Shown piece by piece: positions 24,799 through 33,148 of a stretch of DNA of 64,000 bases. The notes beneath the pieces were generated by a model. That model ran no database searches and was not told the origin of the DNA. It saw only the letters and a list, made by a program, of their open reading frames with translations. This stretch comes from Deltaproteobacteria bacterium ADurb.Bin207. Its GTDB lineage: Bacteria; Myxococcota_A; Polyangia; Polyangiales; Polyangiaceae. The stretch is taken from the NCBI GenBank assembly GCA_002070115.1, contig MWCO01000001.1, positions 1-64,000 of the forward strand, read 5' to 3'. How positions within the stretch are numbered: position 1 is the stretch's first letter; every line of letters starts with the position of its first letter. The position numbers and the translations under genes were made by a program.

Positions 24799-25977
24799 AT
24801 GAAACTCGAGGTGTGTCTTCCGGCACGAGTCGTATTCGCAAGAGGCGCCATCGATCGTCTTGGGGAACTTGCGGCTCCGTGGGGAACCAGAGCGGCGCTG
24901 GTTCGTGGAGGGAGTCATCTCGAGCGTTTTGGAACCCTCGAAAGAGTACGGTCTCAACTCAACGCCGTGGGTATTGATTGTGTCGAATTCACCTTCGTGG
25001 GAGAGCCAGACACCATCGCGGTGGATACGGCCACGCAACTGGCTCGAAAACACGCCTGTGACATGGTGGTCGGTCTTGGAGGAGGCGCTGTTCTCGATGC
25101 TGCGAAAGCGGTATCCGGGCTGCTGTCTTTGGGTGGGGAAGCGCTCGATTACCTGGAAGTCGTCGGACGTGGCAAACCCATTGCAGCGGCTTGTGCGCCG
25201 ATGATCGCCATTCCCACCACGGCGGGAACTGGGACCGAAGTGACGCGCAATGCGGTACTTACGCACAAATCCTCGCGCTTCAAAGCCTCGATGCGCAGCG
25301 TTCATCTGATAGCTCGCGTGGCGCTGGTTGACCCGCAGTTGACGGATTCCGTGCCTCCCCGCGTGACCGCATCCACGGGATTGGACGCGCTTACTCAACT
25401 CATCGAGCCTTTCGTATCCACGGGTGCCAATCCTTGGACGGACGGGATTTCGCTCCAAGGGGTGAAGCTGGCCGCCCGCGCGTTGCCCAAAGCTTGGGAA
25501 AATGGCTCCGACCAGGCGGCGCGGGATGATATGGCCTTGGCTTCCCTCATGGGGGGTGTCTGTCTTGCCCATGCGGGATTGGGAGTCGTGCATGGTTTTG
25601 CCGCACCCCTTGGCGCGATGTTTCCCATACCCCACGGTGCGGCCTGCGCGGCCTTGCTCGTTCCAGGTATCGAGGCCAACGTGCGAGCGTTGAGACAACT
25701 CGATAGGGCCCATCCTACCCTTGCCCGTTTTGCGCAACTTGGCGAAATTCTTACAGAAAAACGATTTGCCACGCCCCAGGAAGCCGTCGATGCCACCGTC
25801 GATTTCGTGCGGGATCTCGTCCATAAACTTCAGGTTCCAACCCTCTCGTCCTTCGGCGTATCCGCCTCTGACACGCCCGCTGTCGTGGCCGCCGCCAAAA
25901 AAGCAAGCTCCATGCGCTACAACCCGGTGGTCTTGTCCGATCAGGCGCTCGAACAGTGTTTTCGAGAGGCTTTATGA
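24799..25977 (+). CDS. Iron-containing alcohol dehydrogenase family protein
   Basis: The 392-residue enzyme belongs to the group III (Fe-ADH, DHQ-synthase-like) dehydrogenases. The NAD-binding motif GLGGGAVLDAAKA and PTTAGTGTEVTRNAVLTH are clear, as is the metal-binding His cluster HAGLGVVHGFAAPLG followed by PIPHGAACA. It could act as a lactaldehyde or butanol-type reductase, but the substrate cannot be told. It is probably co-transcribed with the ABM-domain gene, and the following lipoprotein gene overlaps its stop. Confidence 0.88.
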   Translation: MKLEVCLPARVVFARGAIDRLGELAAPWGTRAALVRGGSHLERFGTLERVRSQLNAVGIDCVEFTFVGEPDTIAVDTATQLARKHACDMVVGLGGGAVLDAAKAVSGLLSLGGEALDYLEVVGRGKPIAAACAPMIAIPTTAGTGTEVTRNAVLTHKSSRFKASMRSVHLIARVALVDPQLTDSVPPRVTASTGLDALTQLIEPFVSTGANPWTDGISLQGVKLAARALPKAWENGSDQAARDDMALASLMGGVCLAHAGLGVVHGFAAPLGAMFPIPHGAACAALLVPGIEANVRALRQLDRAHPTLARFAQLGEILTEKRFATPQEAVDATVDFVRDLVHKLQVPTLSSFGVSASDTPAVVAAAKKASSMRYNPVVLSDQALEQCFREAL

Positions 25978-26969
25978 CCCATTCGCGTTCCTTTTTGGTT
26001 TCCGCGGCATGGCGATGGGGGCTCGCCGTCGCTGTCATCATCTCCATCGGCTGTGCAAAAACCCCCATCGCTCAATCGCCCGACCCATCCGTCCAAACCG
26101 ATCCTGCAGCTCCCCCACCTGCCGTACCCGCACCGCCCACACCCAAAGATGCCACCGAAATTGCGCGTTCGTTGATCCCAACGGCAGTCACGGCCTCCCT
26201 CGAAATGGAACGCTTGCTACACCATCCTCTTGGAAAACGGTTAATTCGCCTGCCCGACGTGGTGTCGATTCTCGAAAGCACCGACCTCGATCCGCAAAAT
26301 GACATCTCCTCGCTGTTCTTGGCTTCGACCGGATTATCCCGGCAAGATGAGGCGATCCTTGTCATTCGTCATTCCATGACGCCCGAGCGATTGAACGAGG
26401 CGATCGAAAAAGCCATCGAACGAAGCGATCCTCCTGGGCAGTGGTTGAACAAATCCACGGTTCGCGTCGCGCGTATCCATATTCGATCCGAACCGGTGGG
26501 GCTCGTGCTTGCGGATCCGGACTTGCTCATCGTGCTGCAAAGCGAACGCATCGCCACTGCAAAGGTTTTCGACGGACCGCTGATGTATCCGCCTTCGGAT
26601 AGTCAGGATGATCTTGTGGTGAGCATGCAAAACCCATCGACAGCCCTTCGGCCCTATGTGCGCGGGATTCCCGCAACGCTAAGCGAAGCCCAGGTTCGGG
26701 TGCGGCTCGTCGACGATGGTGGCGCTGTCCTTGTCGCCAATGCTCGCAGTACGACAGCGGAACAAGCCGTGACGGACGCGGAAGAGCTGACGCGGTTGGT
26801 GGAACGTTTGACGACGGTAAAGGTATCGGTCGTTCGTATTCATTTGTTCCGTCCCGTGGTGTTTCGTGCCGAACAAGAGATGGTCGAGGCGCGGGTGTCT
26901 TTGCGTCCCGACGAAGTCCGCAAACTCATTTCGATGATGGACATGCTTATAAGTAAGGGAAATCCATAG
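25974..26969 (+). CDS. Putative lipoprotein of unknown function
   Basis: The 331-residue product starts at the ATG overlapping the previous stop (ATGA). It has a signal peptide with lipobox SIGC and a Pro-rich linker, then repeated segments such as LIRLPDVVSILESTDLDP and HSMTPERLNEAIEKAIE. The C-terminus forms a second similar alpha/beta unit. No family is recognised. It is coupled to the alcohol dehydrogenase gene, but no functional link is evident. Confidence 0.65.
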   Translation: MTHSRSFLVSAAWRWGLAVAVIISIGCAKTPIAQSPDPSVQTDPAAPPPAVPAPPTPKDATEIARSLIPTAVTASLEMERLLHHPLGKRLIRLPDVVSILESTDLDPQNDISSLFLASTGLSRQDEAILVIRHSMTPERLNEAIEKAIERSDPPGQWLNKSTVRVARIHIRSEPVGLVLADPDLLIVLQSERIATAKVFDGPLMYPPSDSQDDLVVSMQNPSTALRPYVRGIPATLSEAQVRVRLVDDGGAVLVANARSTTAEQAVTDAEELTRLVERLTTVKVSVVRIHLFRPVVFRAEQEMVEARVSLRPDEVRKLISMMDMLISKGNP

Positions 26970-27168
26970 GGAATTCTGGCCGAGGGGGTCGAGCGATCGA
27001 GGGGCGAATTCTCGCGTTTCCGTAATCGTTGTCATGAATGGGGAAACGGATCGCAGCATGGCTGCATCGAAGCGAGTGGTGAATGGATGGCGCCGGGAAG
27101 CAACCGCCCTGGCGTGGCAAACGAAACGCGCCGGGGTGGCAATGCCTTGGCGAAGGACGGAGGAATGC

Positions 27169-27612
27169 ATGAACGTCTCGACGAAAGAACTGCAAGAGCA
27201 ATTGGTGGTGGACCTGAAGAACTGGCAGAAAGCGGAGGGGGCGGCGGCCAATCAGATGGAGAAACTCTCCAAAGCCACGAACCACGAACTCATCAAGCTG
27301 GTGGCGGACGTGATTCACGCCGATTCGTTGCGACACGCGAAAGTTCAGCAGATGGTGGTGGACTCGATCGAAAAAGGCGCTCACGCCCTGTCTCCCGATG
27401 ATCTCGCCAAGGTGTGGGACATCATCGAGGAGCACATCAAGACGGAACAACACATGGTGGCGAACGTTCGCAAAGCGTTGGATTCGCTACAAGGCCGGAA
27501 AATGCTCGTGCAGCAATACTTGCTCGAATACCTGCTGTTCGATGAGCAAAAGCACGATCATCTCCTCGAGAAACTCGAGGGTATCAAAAAGGGAATGTAT
27601 CCCGACGGATGA
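27169..27612 (+). CDS. Ferritin-like domain protein
   Basis: The 147-residue protein is almost entirely helical and looks like a four-helix-bundle ferritin-like fold: WQKAEGAAANQMEKL, DVIHADSLRHAKVQ, IEEHIKTEQHMVANV and LLFDEQKHDHLLEKLE carry the His and acidic residues expected on the bundle helices. The diiron pattern is less complete than in its neighbour, so metal binding is unsure. I start at the ATG at 27169, with GGAGG just upstream; the frame extends 45 codons further without support. It converges on a rubrerythrin-like gene only 4 bp away. Confidence 0.65.
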   Translation: MNVSTKELQEQLVVDLKNWQKAEGAAANQMEKLSKATNHELIKLVADVIHADSLRHAKVQQMVVDSIEKGAHALSPDDLAKVWDIIEEHIKTEQHMVANVRKALDSLQGRKMLVQQYLLEYLLFDEQKHDHLLEKLEGIKKGMYPDG

Positions 27613-27616
27613 CCCA

Positions 27617-28069
27617 TTAGTTCTCTCGGAAGATCAAATCATCGTACAAGATTTCGAACTTGAGCTTGTGCGATGCTTCTTCGTTGGCGAGCCACAGGAA
27701 CAAGTCGCGAACGACCGGATCGTCACAAGCCGTCGCCATATCCGAATACAAACGATAAGCCGCCTTTTCTTTTTTCATGGCGATGATGAGGGCGCCTTGA
27801 AAAGACAAGTCTTGGGTTGGCTCGACATCGACGACGTAATCAGCGATTTTGAGATCGGCCACGTCCTTGTGGACCAGGGTGGGGTTTTTCCCATCCAGGA
27901 TCGATTGTAGTTTTGCTTTGTGGCCGCGCTCTTGGCTGGCAAAGTCCCGAAGCACGTTTTTAATGTGTGTTTCCGATACGTTGTCTGCCATGGCCGTATA
28001 GAAATCCACGGCTTCTTGCTCACGCAAAATGGCGAATTCGACCATCTCTTTGAATCGATCGCTGGTCAT
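27617..28069 (-). CDS. Rubrerythrin-like diiron ferritin-family protein
   Basis: The 150-residue protein has the four-helix diiron layout: ILREQEAVDFYTAMAD, RDFASQERGHKAKL, AMKKEKAAYRLYSDMA and LANEEASHKLKFE, giving the Glu and ExxH ligands of a complete diiron site. It lacks the C-terminal rubredoxin domain of classic rubrerythrins. A probable role is peroxide or iron stress. I start at the ATG at 28069 with GGAGGAG upstream; the ATG four codons earlier overlaps that Shine-Dalgarno. Confidence 0.8.
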   Translation of the reverse strand: MTSDRFKEMVEFAILREQEAVDFYTAMADNVSETHIKNVLRDFASQERGHKAKLQSILDGKNPTLVHKDVADLKIADYVVDVEPTQDLSFQGALIIAMKKEKAAYRLYSDMATACDDPVVRDLFLWLANEEASHKLKFEILYDDLIFREN

Positions 28070-28148
28070 TGTCTCCTCCACCTTTCGGGCAATGAGTCTT
28101 GCAGCTCCTGACTCTGGCGCATAGGACCATCATCAGCCTTTTGCTTTT

Positions 28149-28168
28149 CGGCATCCGGCATTCGGCAT
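28149..28168 (+). repeat. Three tandem CGGCAT heptamers in a divergent intergenic region
   Basis: CGGCAT occurs three times at 7-base spacing (28149, 28156, 28163), between the rubrerythrin-like gene (leftward) and the extensin-like gene (rightward). It might be a regulator-binding array, but it is very short. Confidence 0.25.
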
Positions 28169-28303
28169 GATGATTCGCGGTATTGGGGGGCGTGTCCAGG
28201 CGGAGTGAGTAGCGGGCAGTGTCCTTCGCATCCTTTTCGGATACGTCAGGTCATGGTTGCGGAATCCTGGCCAACGGCAGTTCGTGCGCTAGGTTGGCAT
28301 GCC

Positions 28304-29230
28304 ATGCAAACGAGGCAAACGAAGACCTGGCCTTGGGTATTGGTGTCCGCGAGTCTGGTTTTCGTCGTGGCGCCTTGGTTGGCGCAAGCCAGTGATCCGT
28401 TTTTGGTCGTTCCGGCCGCGCAAGTGGTGGAGCGATCTCCCGCGTACCGATACGCCAACGCTTCGGAACAAGAGGCACTCGACGAACTGGATCGCCGCAA
28501 GATCCTTTACCAGCGTGTGGAGCCTCATGGTGCGGTACGAACGCCGATTCGCCTGACGGGCAGATTGCACGGCGTTCATATTCATTCGGTGCTAGCGGAG
28601 CATGAACGACCGACCACTCCCTTTGAAATCTGTGATGCGCGGTTGGCTCTCGCCCTCGACGATTTTTCCGCGTTGCTTGCTCGACGGGGTATCGTGGAAT
28701 TGGTTCATTACACGATGTATCGACCTTCGGTGGCTTCTCCGGCGGCCTCTTCCCAGGCGTGGTTTGGGGAGGCTTCCAAGGTTGGGCCTCCGGAGTCGTG
28801 GTATGTCCAGGCCAAAAAAAGCCCCCATCAATCCTCCAAGAAAAAAAAACCACCTCGGCCCGCGGCCAGTGCTCAAGCCGGTTCCCGCACGAAAAAGCCA
28901 CCCCACCTCGCCTCTTCCACGCCACGGTTGAACGTCAGCCCCCCGCGTCATCCCTTGGGACTAGCGATCGATGCGGGTATTTTCATCAAGCAAGACGGCA
29001 CCATGCTCAGTGTGGCTTCGCACTTTCGTGGTCAAATCGGCGCTCAAACCTGTGGACCGGGTGTTGCGCCTCCGCAAGAGCCGAAAGCACGTGAACTGTG
29101 GGATATTGTATGTGAAGCCTACGACACCAAAATCTTCACGTACGTACTGACACCCAACTTCGATCAAGCCCATCAGGACCACTTCCACATGGACCTGACC
29201 CCTGATGTTCGTTGGTTCCTCTACCACTAG
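28304..29230 (+). CDS. Secreted protein with extensin-like C-terminal peptidase-type domain
   Basis: The 308-residue product has a Tat- or Sec-type leader (hydrophobic VLVSASLVFVVAPWLAQAS) followed by a mature part. A low-complexity Ser/Pro/Lys linker spans residues ~160-220. The C-terminal domain has HPLGLAIDAGIF, in which the His and Asp match the metal ligands of LAS-type (D-Ala-D-Ala carboxypeptidase-like) peptidases, and HQDHFHMDL near the end with the HxH ligand pair. It is related to the extensin-like C family, which acts on peptidoglycan or cell-wall peptides. I start at the ATG at 28304 to give a signal peptide; an ATG at 28253 is also in frame. Confidence 0.7.
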   Translation: MQTRQTKTWPWVLVSASLVFVVAPWLAQASDPFLVVPAAQVVERSPAYRYANASEQEALDELDRRKILYQRVEPHGAVRTPIRLTGRLHGVHIHSVLAEHERPTTPFEICDARLALALDDFSALLARRGIVELVHYTMYRPSVASPAASSQAWFGEASKVGPPESWYVQAKKSPHQSSKKKKPPRPAASAQAGSRTKKPPHLASSTPRLNVSPPRHPLGLAIDAGIFIKQDGTMLSVASHFRGQIGAQTCGPGVAPPQEPKARELWDIVCEAYDTKIFTYVLTPNFDQAHQDHFHMDLTPDVRWFLYH

Positions 29231-29269
29231 CGAGCGAATTGCTCCATACTGCCTGCTCTTGAGGGTTCG

Positions 29270-29303
29270 AAAACACAACGAACCAACAAGTGGGTGTTTT
29301 TTT
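29270..29303 (+). terminator. Weak candidate intrinsic terminator
   Basis: AAAACAC at 29270 pairs with GTGTTTT at 29294-29300 around a 17-base loop, followed by more T residues to 29303. It lies about 40 bp after the stop of the extensin-like gene. The stem is AT-rich and the loop large, so confidence is low. Confidence 0.3.
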
Positions 29304-29353
29304 GCTTCGCAACGTGTCTTTCAACAACGCACGAGGCCTATCGGAGGATATTG

Positions 29354-29725
29354 ATGGAACTCGACGATCTTGTTAGCGGTTTGATGAAACAATTGTACCG
29401 GGTCTCCAACTCCGAATCAGTGGTGGGTAAGCCCATGTCTTTTGCTGATTCGGCTGTCGTGCCCCTATGCCGGATTTCCGTGGGATTCGGAACCGGTTCG
29501 GGCGACGTTTCTGGCGAAATGAGGAAAAAGGGTGGAGCCGTCGATGTCGGTGGCGCGGGAGGCGGCTTGTCCGTCGAACCCCGTGCCTTCGTCGTCGTGG
29601 GAAAAGGTGGCCACGCGCAAATGCTGTCCGTGCGAAGAGGCGCCCGCGCGATCCTTCAGCGCGCCATCGACGTGCTGCCCGAAACCGTCAACCAAGTCCT
29701 TCCCGCAAAGGATGATGACAAATAG
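29354..29725 (+). CDS. GerW/YtfJ-family protein
   Basis: GerW (YtfJ) is a spore protein needed for germination in Bacillus. This 123-residue protein has the family layout: VVGKPMSFADSAVVPLCRIS, then VGFGTGSGD, and the Gly-rich GGAVDVGGAGGGLSVEPRAF. A GGAGG lies before the ATG at 29354. It heads a three-gene cassette (GerW, DUF2953, second GerW). In this non-Bacillus context the role is unknown and could relate to fruiting-body spores. Confidence 0.85.
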   Translation: MELDDLVSGLMKQLYRVSNSESVVGKPMSFADSAVVPLCRISVGFGTGSGDVSGEMRKKGGAVDVGGAGGGLSVEPRAFVVVGKGGHAQMLSVRRGARAILQRAIDVLPETVNQVLPAKDDDK

Positions 29726-29752
29726 TCACGAACGCAGGAACCGTAGGAACTC

Positions 29753-30418
29753 GTGCTGTGGGTAGTGCTCGCCGTCGCCGTCGTTTGCTTCATCACCTTG
29801 GCCGTGGTGATCGTGGCACCCGTGCGACTCGAAGTATCCATAAAAGGTCAGGGCGAGTTCGGAAAATTCTGGGCCGTTGCCATGGGCGGCCAACTGCTGT
29901 TCTTTACGGTTTCGTTTGCCATGGCCTACGGTATCGACTCGGTCTTTCAACTTCACCTGTTCGGCCGGCGATTGTTCCGATCCTCGCCCGTCAAACGCAA
30001 AGGTCCAACGAGCGAGCCGGCTTCACCATCGCTCGAGGTGATGTTGCAAAAAGCACGACGTTTGCGTCGCGAAGTCGAACGGTGGTTCGATCTGGACGAC
30101 CTGTTGGTGTTCGCAGTGGACTTGCGTCATCGCGTCCGAATGGAACGGCTCAACGGTCAGTTGTCCTATGCCACGCCCGATTTGGCGATGACAGGAATCC
30201 TTTTGGGTTCCCTCTATTCTTTCGCGGGATTATTTGCCCCTTTCGGAAGCTTTCACATCGAACCGTTGTGGGTGGATGTCGCAAAAGCTTCGGGCAACCT
30301 CGAGTTGGCGTTTCGGTTCTATCCCGGCAGGATGGTGCTGGACGCCATCGTATTCACCTTCAAAAAAATCAAGCTGCGGCAGCGCGAAAATACTCGATCC
30401 GTGCCCGCGCCGCCATGA
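29753..30418 (+). CDS. DUF2953-family membrane protein (YtfI-like)
   Basis: The 221-residue protein has an N-terminal hydrophobic segment (GTG start, VVLAVAVVCFITLAVVIVAP), followed by a region with LSVEVSIKGQGEF-like strands and a soluble part with WFDLDDLLVFAVDLRHRVRM and YATPDLAMTGILLGSLYS. This fits DUF2953, which in Bacillus (YtfI) is encoded beside YtfJ/GerW. Finding it between two GerW genes is consistent with a shared function. DUF2953 has no assigned activity. Confidence 0.75.
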   Translation: MLWVVLAVAVVCFITLAVVIVAPVRLEVSIKGQGEFGKFWAVAMGGQLLFFTVSFAMAYGIDSVFQLHLFGRRLFRSSPVKRKGPTSEPASPSLEVMLQKARRLRREVERWFDLDDLLVFAVDLRHRVRMERLNGQLSYATPDLAMTGILLGSLYSFAGLFAPFGSFHIEPLWVDVAKASGNLELAFRFYPGRMVLDAIVFTFKKIKLRQRENTRSVPAPP

Positions 30419-30433
30419 CGATGGGAGCGCATC

Positions 30434-30883
30434 ATGTCCGGTAAGCTCGATCAAGTCGTTGACCATCTTCTCGATGGAATGCATCAGATTTCAAAGATTG
30501 AAACCGTGGTGGGGGAACCTTTGCAAGCGGGAGACGCCATGCTGGTCCCCATCCACCGCTTGCGCGTCGGTTTCGGCGTGGCCGCCATCGGCGCCGGTGG
30601 ACATGGGGAAGCCACCGAAGGCAATTACGGAGGACGCGGTGTGGGCGGTGGCGTCCAAGTCGAACCCATCGCTGTCGTGGCCATCGCCAAAGACGGCAAA
30701 CCTCGTCTCATGGCCATCGATGGTGAACCCGAACAAATGGTCGGACAACTCTTCGAACAAATCCCCGACCTGCTCGGGCGTGTCCTCGCCCTCGTGACCC
30801 GAAAACGCGAAGAACATCATTCCGCACGTTTCGAATCCGGCGACACACCGAAAGCTGAACTACCCGAAAAAGAAGAGGAATAA
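30434..30883 (+). CDS. Second GerW/YtfJ-family protein
   Basis: The 149-residue paralogue of the upstream GerW protein has KIETVVGEPLQAGDAMLVPI, VGFGVAAIGAGGHGEA and the Gly-rich GGRGVGGGVQVEPIAVVAI. Its C-terminus is longer and acidic (AELPEKEEE). It starts 15 bp after the DUF2953 gene. Two different GerW proteins in one operon suggest a hetero-oligomer or a split role. Confidence 0.85.
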   Translation: MSGKLDQVVDHLLDGMHQISKIETVVGEPLQAGDAMLVPIHRLRVGFGVAAIGAGGHGEATEGNYGGRGVGGGVQVEPIAVVAIAKDGKPRLMAIDGEPEQMVGQLFEQIPDLLGRVLALVTRKREEHHSARFESGDTPKAELPEKEEE

Positions 30884-30899
30884 CCCTCCCCCCCCGCCC

Positions 30900-31682
30900 A
30901 TGCTCGATGGCGCCTGCATTGCGGTCGTAGTGCCCGCTCATGATGAAGAACACTTCATCCATCGCGTCCTCGATACCATCCCCGCCTACGTCGACTTCAT
31001 CTTCGTCGTCGATGATGCCAGCTCGGATCATACCTTCCGTGTGGCTCAGCAGCATGGCGACGCTCGTGTTCACATCCTGCGCCATGCTTTCAACCGTGGC
31101 GTAGGAGCCAGCATTGCCACGGGGTATCGTCTCGCCCTTCAGGCCAATGCTCACGTCGTCGCGGTGATGGCAGGCGATGGCCAAATGGATCCGGATGATC
31201 TGCTGGCCGTGCTACGCCCCGTGGTCGATGGGAAAGCCGATTATGTCAAAGGAACCCGCTTATCCCATGAGGAGGCGTACCGCATGCCTGCCTTGCGACG
31301 ACTCGGAACGCGCGTCTTTGGTTGGGCCACGAGCCAGGTGGTTGGCTATCCGTTAACGGATAGTCAATGCGGATATACGGCGATTTCTTCCAACGCCATA
31401 CGAAAGCTCGATCTGCACGGTCTGTGGCCTTCGTTCGGTTATCCCAATGACCTGCTGTTTCAGCTTCGTATGTATGACTTGCGCGTGGCCGAAGTGTCTG
31501 TTCGTCCGGTCTACGACAAGGAGCGAAGTGAGCTCAAGCCAAGACATGCCTTTGTGATCGCCTGTCTCATTGCGCGCGGCGCCTGGCGAATCCGACTACG
31601 ATCCCCATCGATCATTCGAAGGCACGAGCCAATATCTCATCGACATGGCGAAGCGAGTGCTCCAAATCGAAACAGCGAATGA
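30900..31682 (+). CDS. Family 2 glycosyltransferase (DPM-synthase-like)
   Basis: The 260-residue protein has the GT-A start VVVPAHDEEHFIHRVL, the DDASSDHT motif, the RHAFNRGVGASIATG segment and the Asp-rich MAGDGQMDP block, as in dolichyl/undecaprenyl-phosphate sugar synthases. It has no obvious C-terminal membrane segments. The ATG has no clear Shine-Dalgarno. Its 3' end overlaps the convergent purB gene by 71 bp, with the stop at 31682. Confidence 0.85.
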   Translation: MLDGACIAVVVPAHDEEHFIHRVLDTIPAYVDFIFVVDDASSDHTFRVAQQHGDARVHILRHAFNRGVGASIATGYRLALQANAHVVAVMAGDGQMDPDDLLAVLRPVVDGKADYVKGTRLSHEEAYRMPALRRLGTRVFGWATSQVVGYPLTDSQCGYTAISSNAIRKLDLHGLWPSFGYPNDLLFQLRMYDLRVAEVSVRPVYDKERSELKPRHAFVIACLIARGAWRIRLRSPSIIRRHEPISHRHGEASAPNRNSE

Positions 31683-32907
31683 GAGGCTCTCTTCCGATGC
31701 GTTCGACAACCTGCTCGTCGGACAGAAGGTTTTCTAGCAAGGAGCCGTGTCCTTCGATGGCTTTCATGGCGTTGCGCTGCACCATGACATAGGCTTGTTG
31801 GCGTGCGATCCCCCGGTCGACGAGCGCGAGCAGCACGCTTTCACTGAAGCACAATCCGGCCGATCGCTGCACGTTGCGATTCATTTGCTCGGGGTAGACG
31901 ACCAGCCCTTCGATGAGTTGCGTGGCCCGATCGAGCATGAACGCCAGGGTGGTGGTTACATCTGGCGCGATCATTCGTTCTACCGATGAATGGGAGATAT
32001 CGCGCTCGTGCCAAAGCACGATGTTTTCGAGCGCGGGAGTGACGGCCGCGCGAACGATTCGCGATAGGCCGCATAAATTCTCGCTCAAGATCGGATTGCG
32101 TTTATGGGGCATCGCGCTCGATCCCTTTTGTCCCGTGGAAAACAATTCTTCCGCTTCGGAGACTTCCGTGCGCTGCCAATGCCGCACGTTGGTAGCCAAA
32201 CGCTCGATACCAGCGGCAATCAACGCCATGGCTCCGAATAGGGCGGCATGACGATCCCGCGCCACCACTTGGGTCGGCACGGTTTCGGCTTTGAGCCCGA
32301 GAGACTCGAGGGCTTTGCGTTCGATCGCAGGAGAAAGATGCGCGTAGGTACCCACCGCGCCAGCCAATTTGCCCGTTCGAATCTCCTCACGGCTGACCAT
32401 AAGCCGCGCCAACCCCCTTTTCAATTCGCAATAATGCCCAGCAAGCACCACCCCAAAGGTGACGGGTTCCGCGTGAATACCGTGGGAACGTCCCATGAGT
32501 ACCGTGTGGCTATGCTCTTTGGAGCGACGCTTCAGGACTTCGAGCAGTGATTCGAGGCGAAGGAGCAACGCATCGGTGGCCCGTGTGAGAAGAATCGCAA
32601 AACCGGTATCGAGCACATCGCTGGAAGTCATCCCGCGGTGAAGGTAGCGAGCGGGAGCGCCGGCGAGCTGTTCGACGTGCGTAAGGAAAGCGATCACATC
32701 GTGGCGTGTGGTTTTCTCGATTTCGTGGATGCGTTGGGGATCGAGCACGAGATTCAGGTTCCGAATGGTCTTGGCCGTACCGATGGGAACGAGGCCTTCG
32801 GACTCCATGGCTTCGCAAGCTGCCAATTCGATGTCCAACCAGATGCCAAACCTGGTTTCATCCGACCACAGTATTGCGAACTCCGACGGGGTATACCTGG
32901 GGATCAT
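31612..32907 (-). CDS. purB: Adenylosuccinate lyase
   Basis: PurB acts twice in purine synthesis, splitting SAICAR and adenylosuccinate to release fumarate. The 431-residue sequence starts IPRYTPSEFAILWSDETRF and has the substrate-binding MTSSDVLDTG, the flexible signature loop GSSAMPHKRNPILSENL with the catalytic Ser, and HERDISHSSVERMIAPD. It is in the homologous family with argininosuccinate lyase but reads as the purine enzyme. The 3' end overlaps a glycosyltransferase gene. Confidence 0.96.
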   Translation of the reverse strand: MIPRYTPSEFAILWSDETRFGIWLDIELAACEAMESEGLVPIGTAKTIRNLNLVLDPQRIHEIEKTTRHDVIAFLTHVEQLAGAPARYLHRGMTSSDVLDTGFAILLTRATDALLLRLESLLEVLKRRSKEHSHTVLMGRSHGIHAEPVTFGVVLAGHYCELKRGLARLMVSREEIRTGKLAGAVGTYAHLSPAIERKALESLGLKAETVPTQVVARDRHAALFGAMALIAAGIERLATNVRHWQRTEVSEAEELFSTGQKGSSAMPHKRNPILSENLCGLSRIVRAAVTPALENIVLWHERDISHSSVERMIAPDVTTTLAFMLDRATQLIEGLVVYPEQMNRNVQRSAGLCFSESVLLALVDRGIARQQAYVMVQRNAMKAIEGHGSLLENLLSDEQVVERIGREPLIRCFDLEHSLRHVDEILARAFE

Positions 32908-33012
32908 GGCAGCCGGATGCCTGGGCTTGGTGCGGAGGTCAAGGCGTATGAGGGGGTATGTCGTTTTGGCAGGTCGTTGCTACCTCCAAGATTCGGCCTG
33001 TGCCTAATCCGT

Positions 33013-33031
33013 TCATAATGTAGGATTATGA
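33013..33031. promoter_or_regulatory. Perfect dyad upstream of purB, possible operator
   Basis: TCATAAT and ATTATGA are perfect inverted repeats with a 5-base spacer (GTAGG). They lie 106 bp upstream of the purB start in an AT-rich stretch. A repressor site for purine control is possible, but no known consensus is matched with confidence. Confidence 0.35.
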
Positions 33032-33148
33032 CCCAATTATATCGCACATGGCGCTACATTTCGGCATTGAATCCTGCATATTGCATTCGTGAAAGATGTT
33101 CAAACCTTCAATGTTGTAACTACCGAATAATATTGATCAAATAGATGG

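Noticed and set aside
24463-25824. A 453-codon minus-strand frame across the ABM and alcohol dehydrogenase genes
   Set aside because: Both sense genes have clear motifs and ribosome sites; this frame has neither.
29260-29280. tRNA T-arm-like GGTTCGAA
   Set aside because: The flanking bases do not pair as a T-stem and no acceptor or anticodon arm is found.
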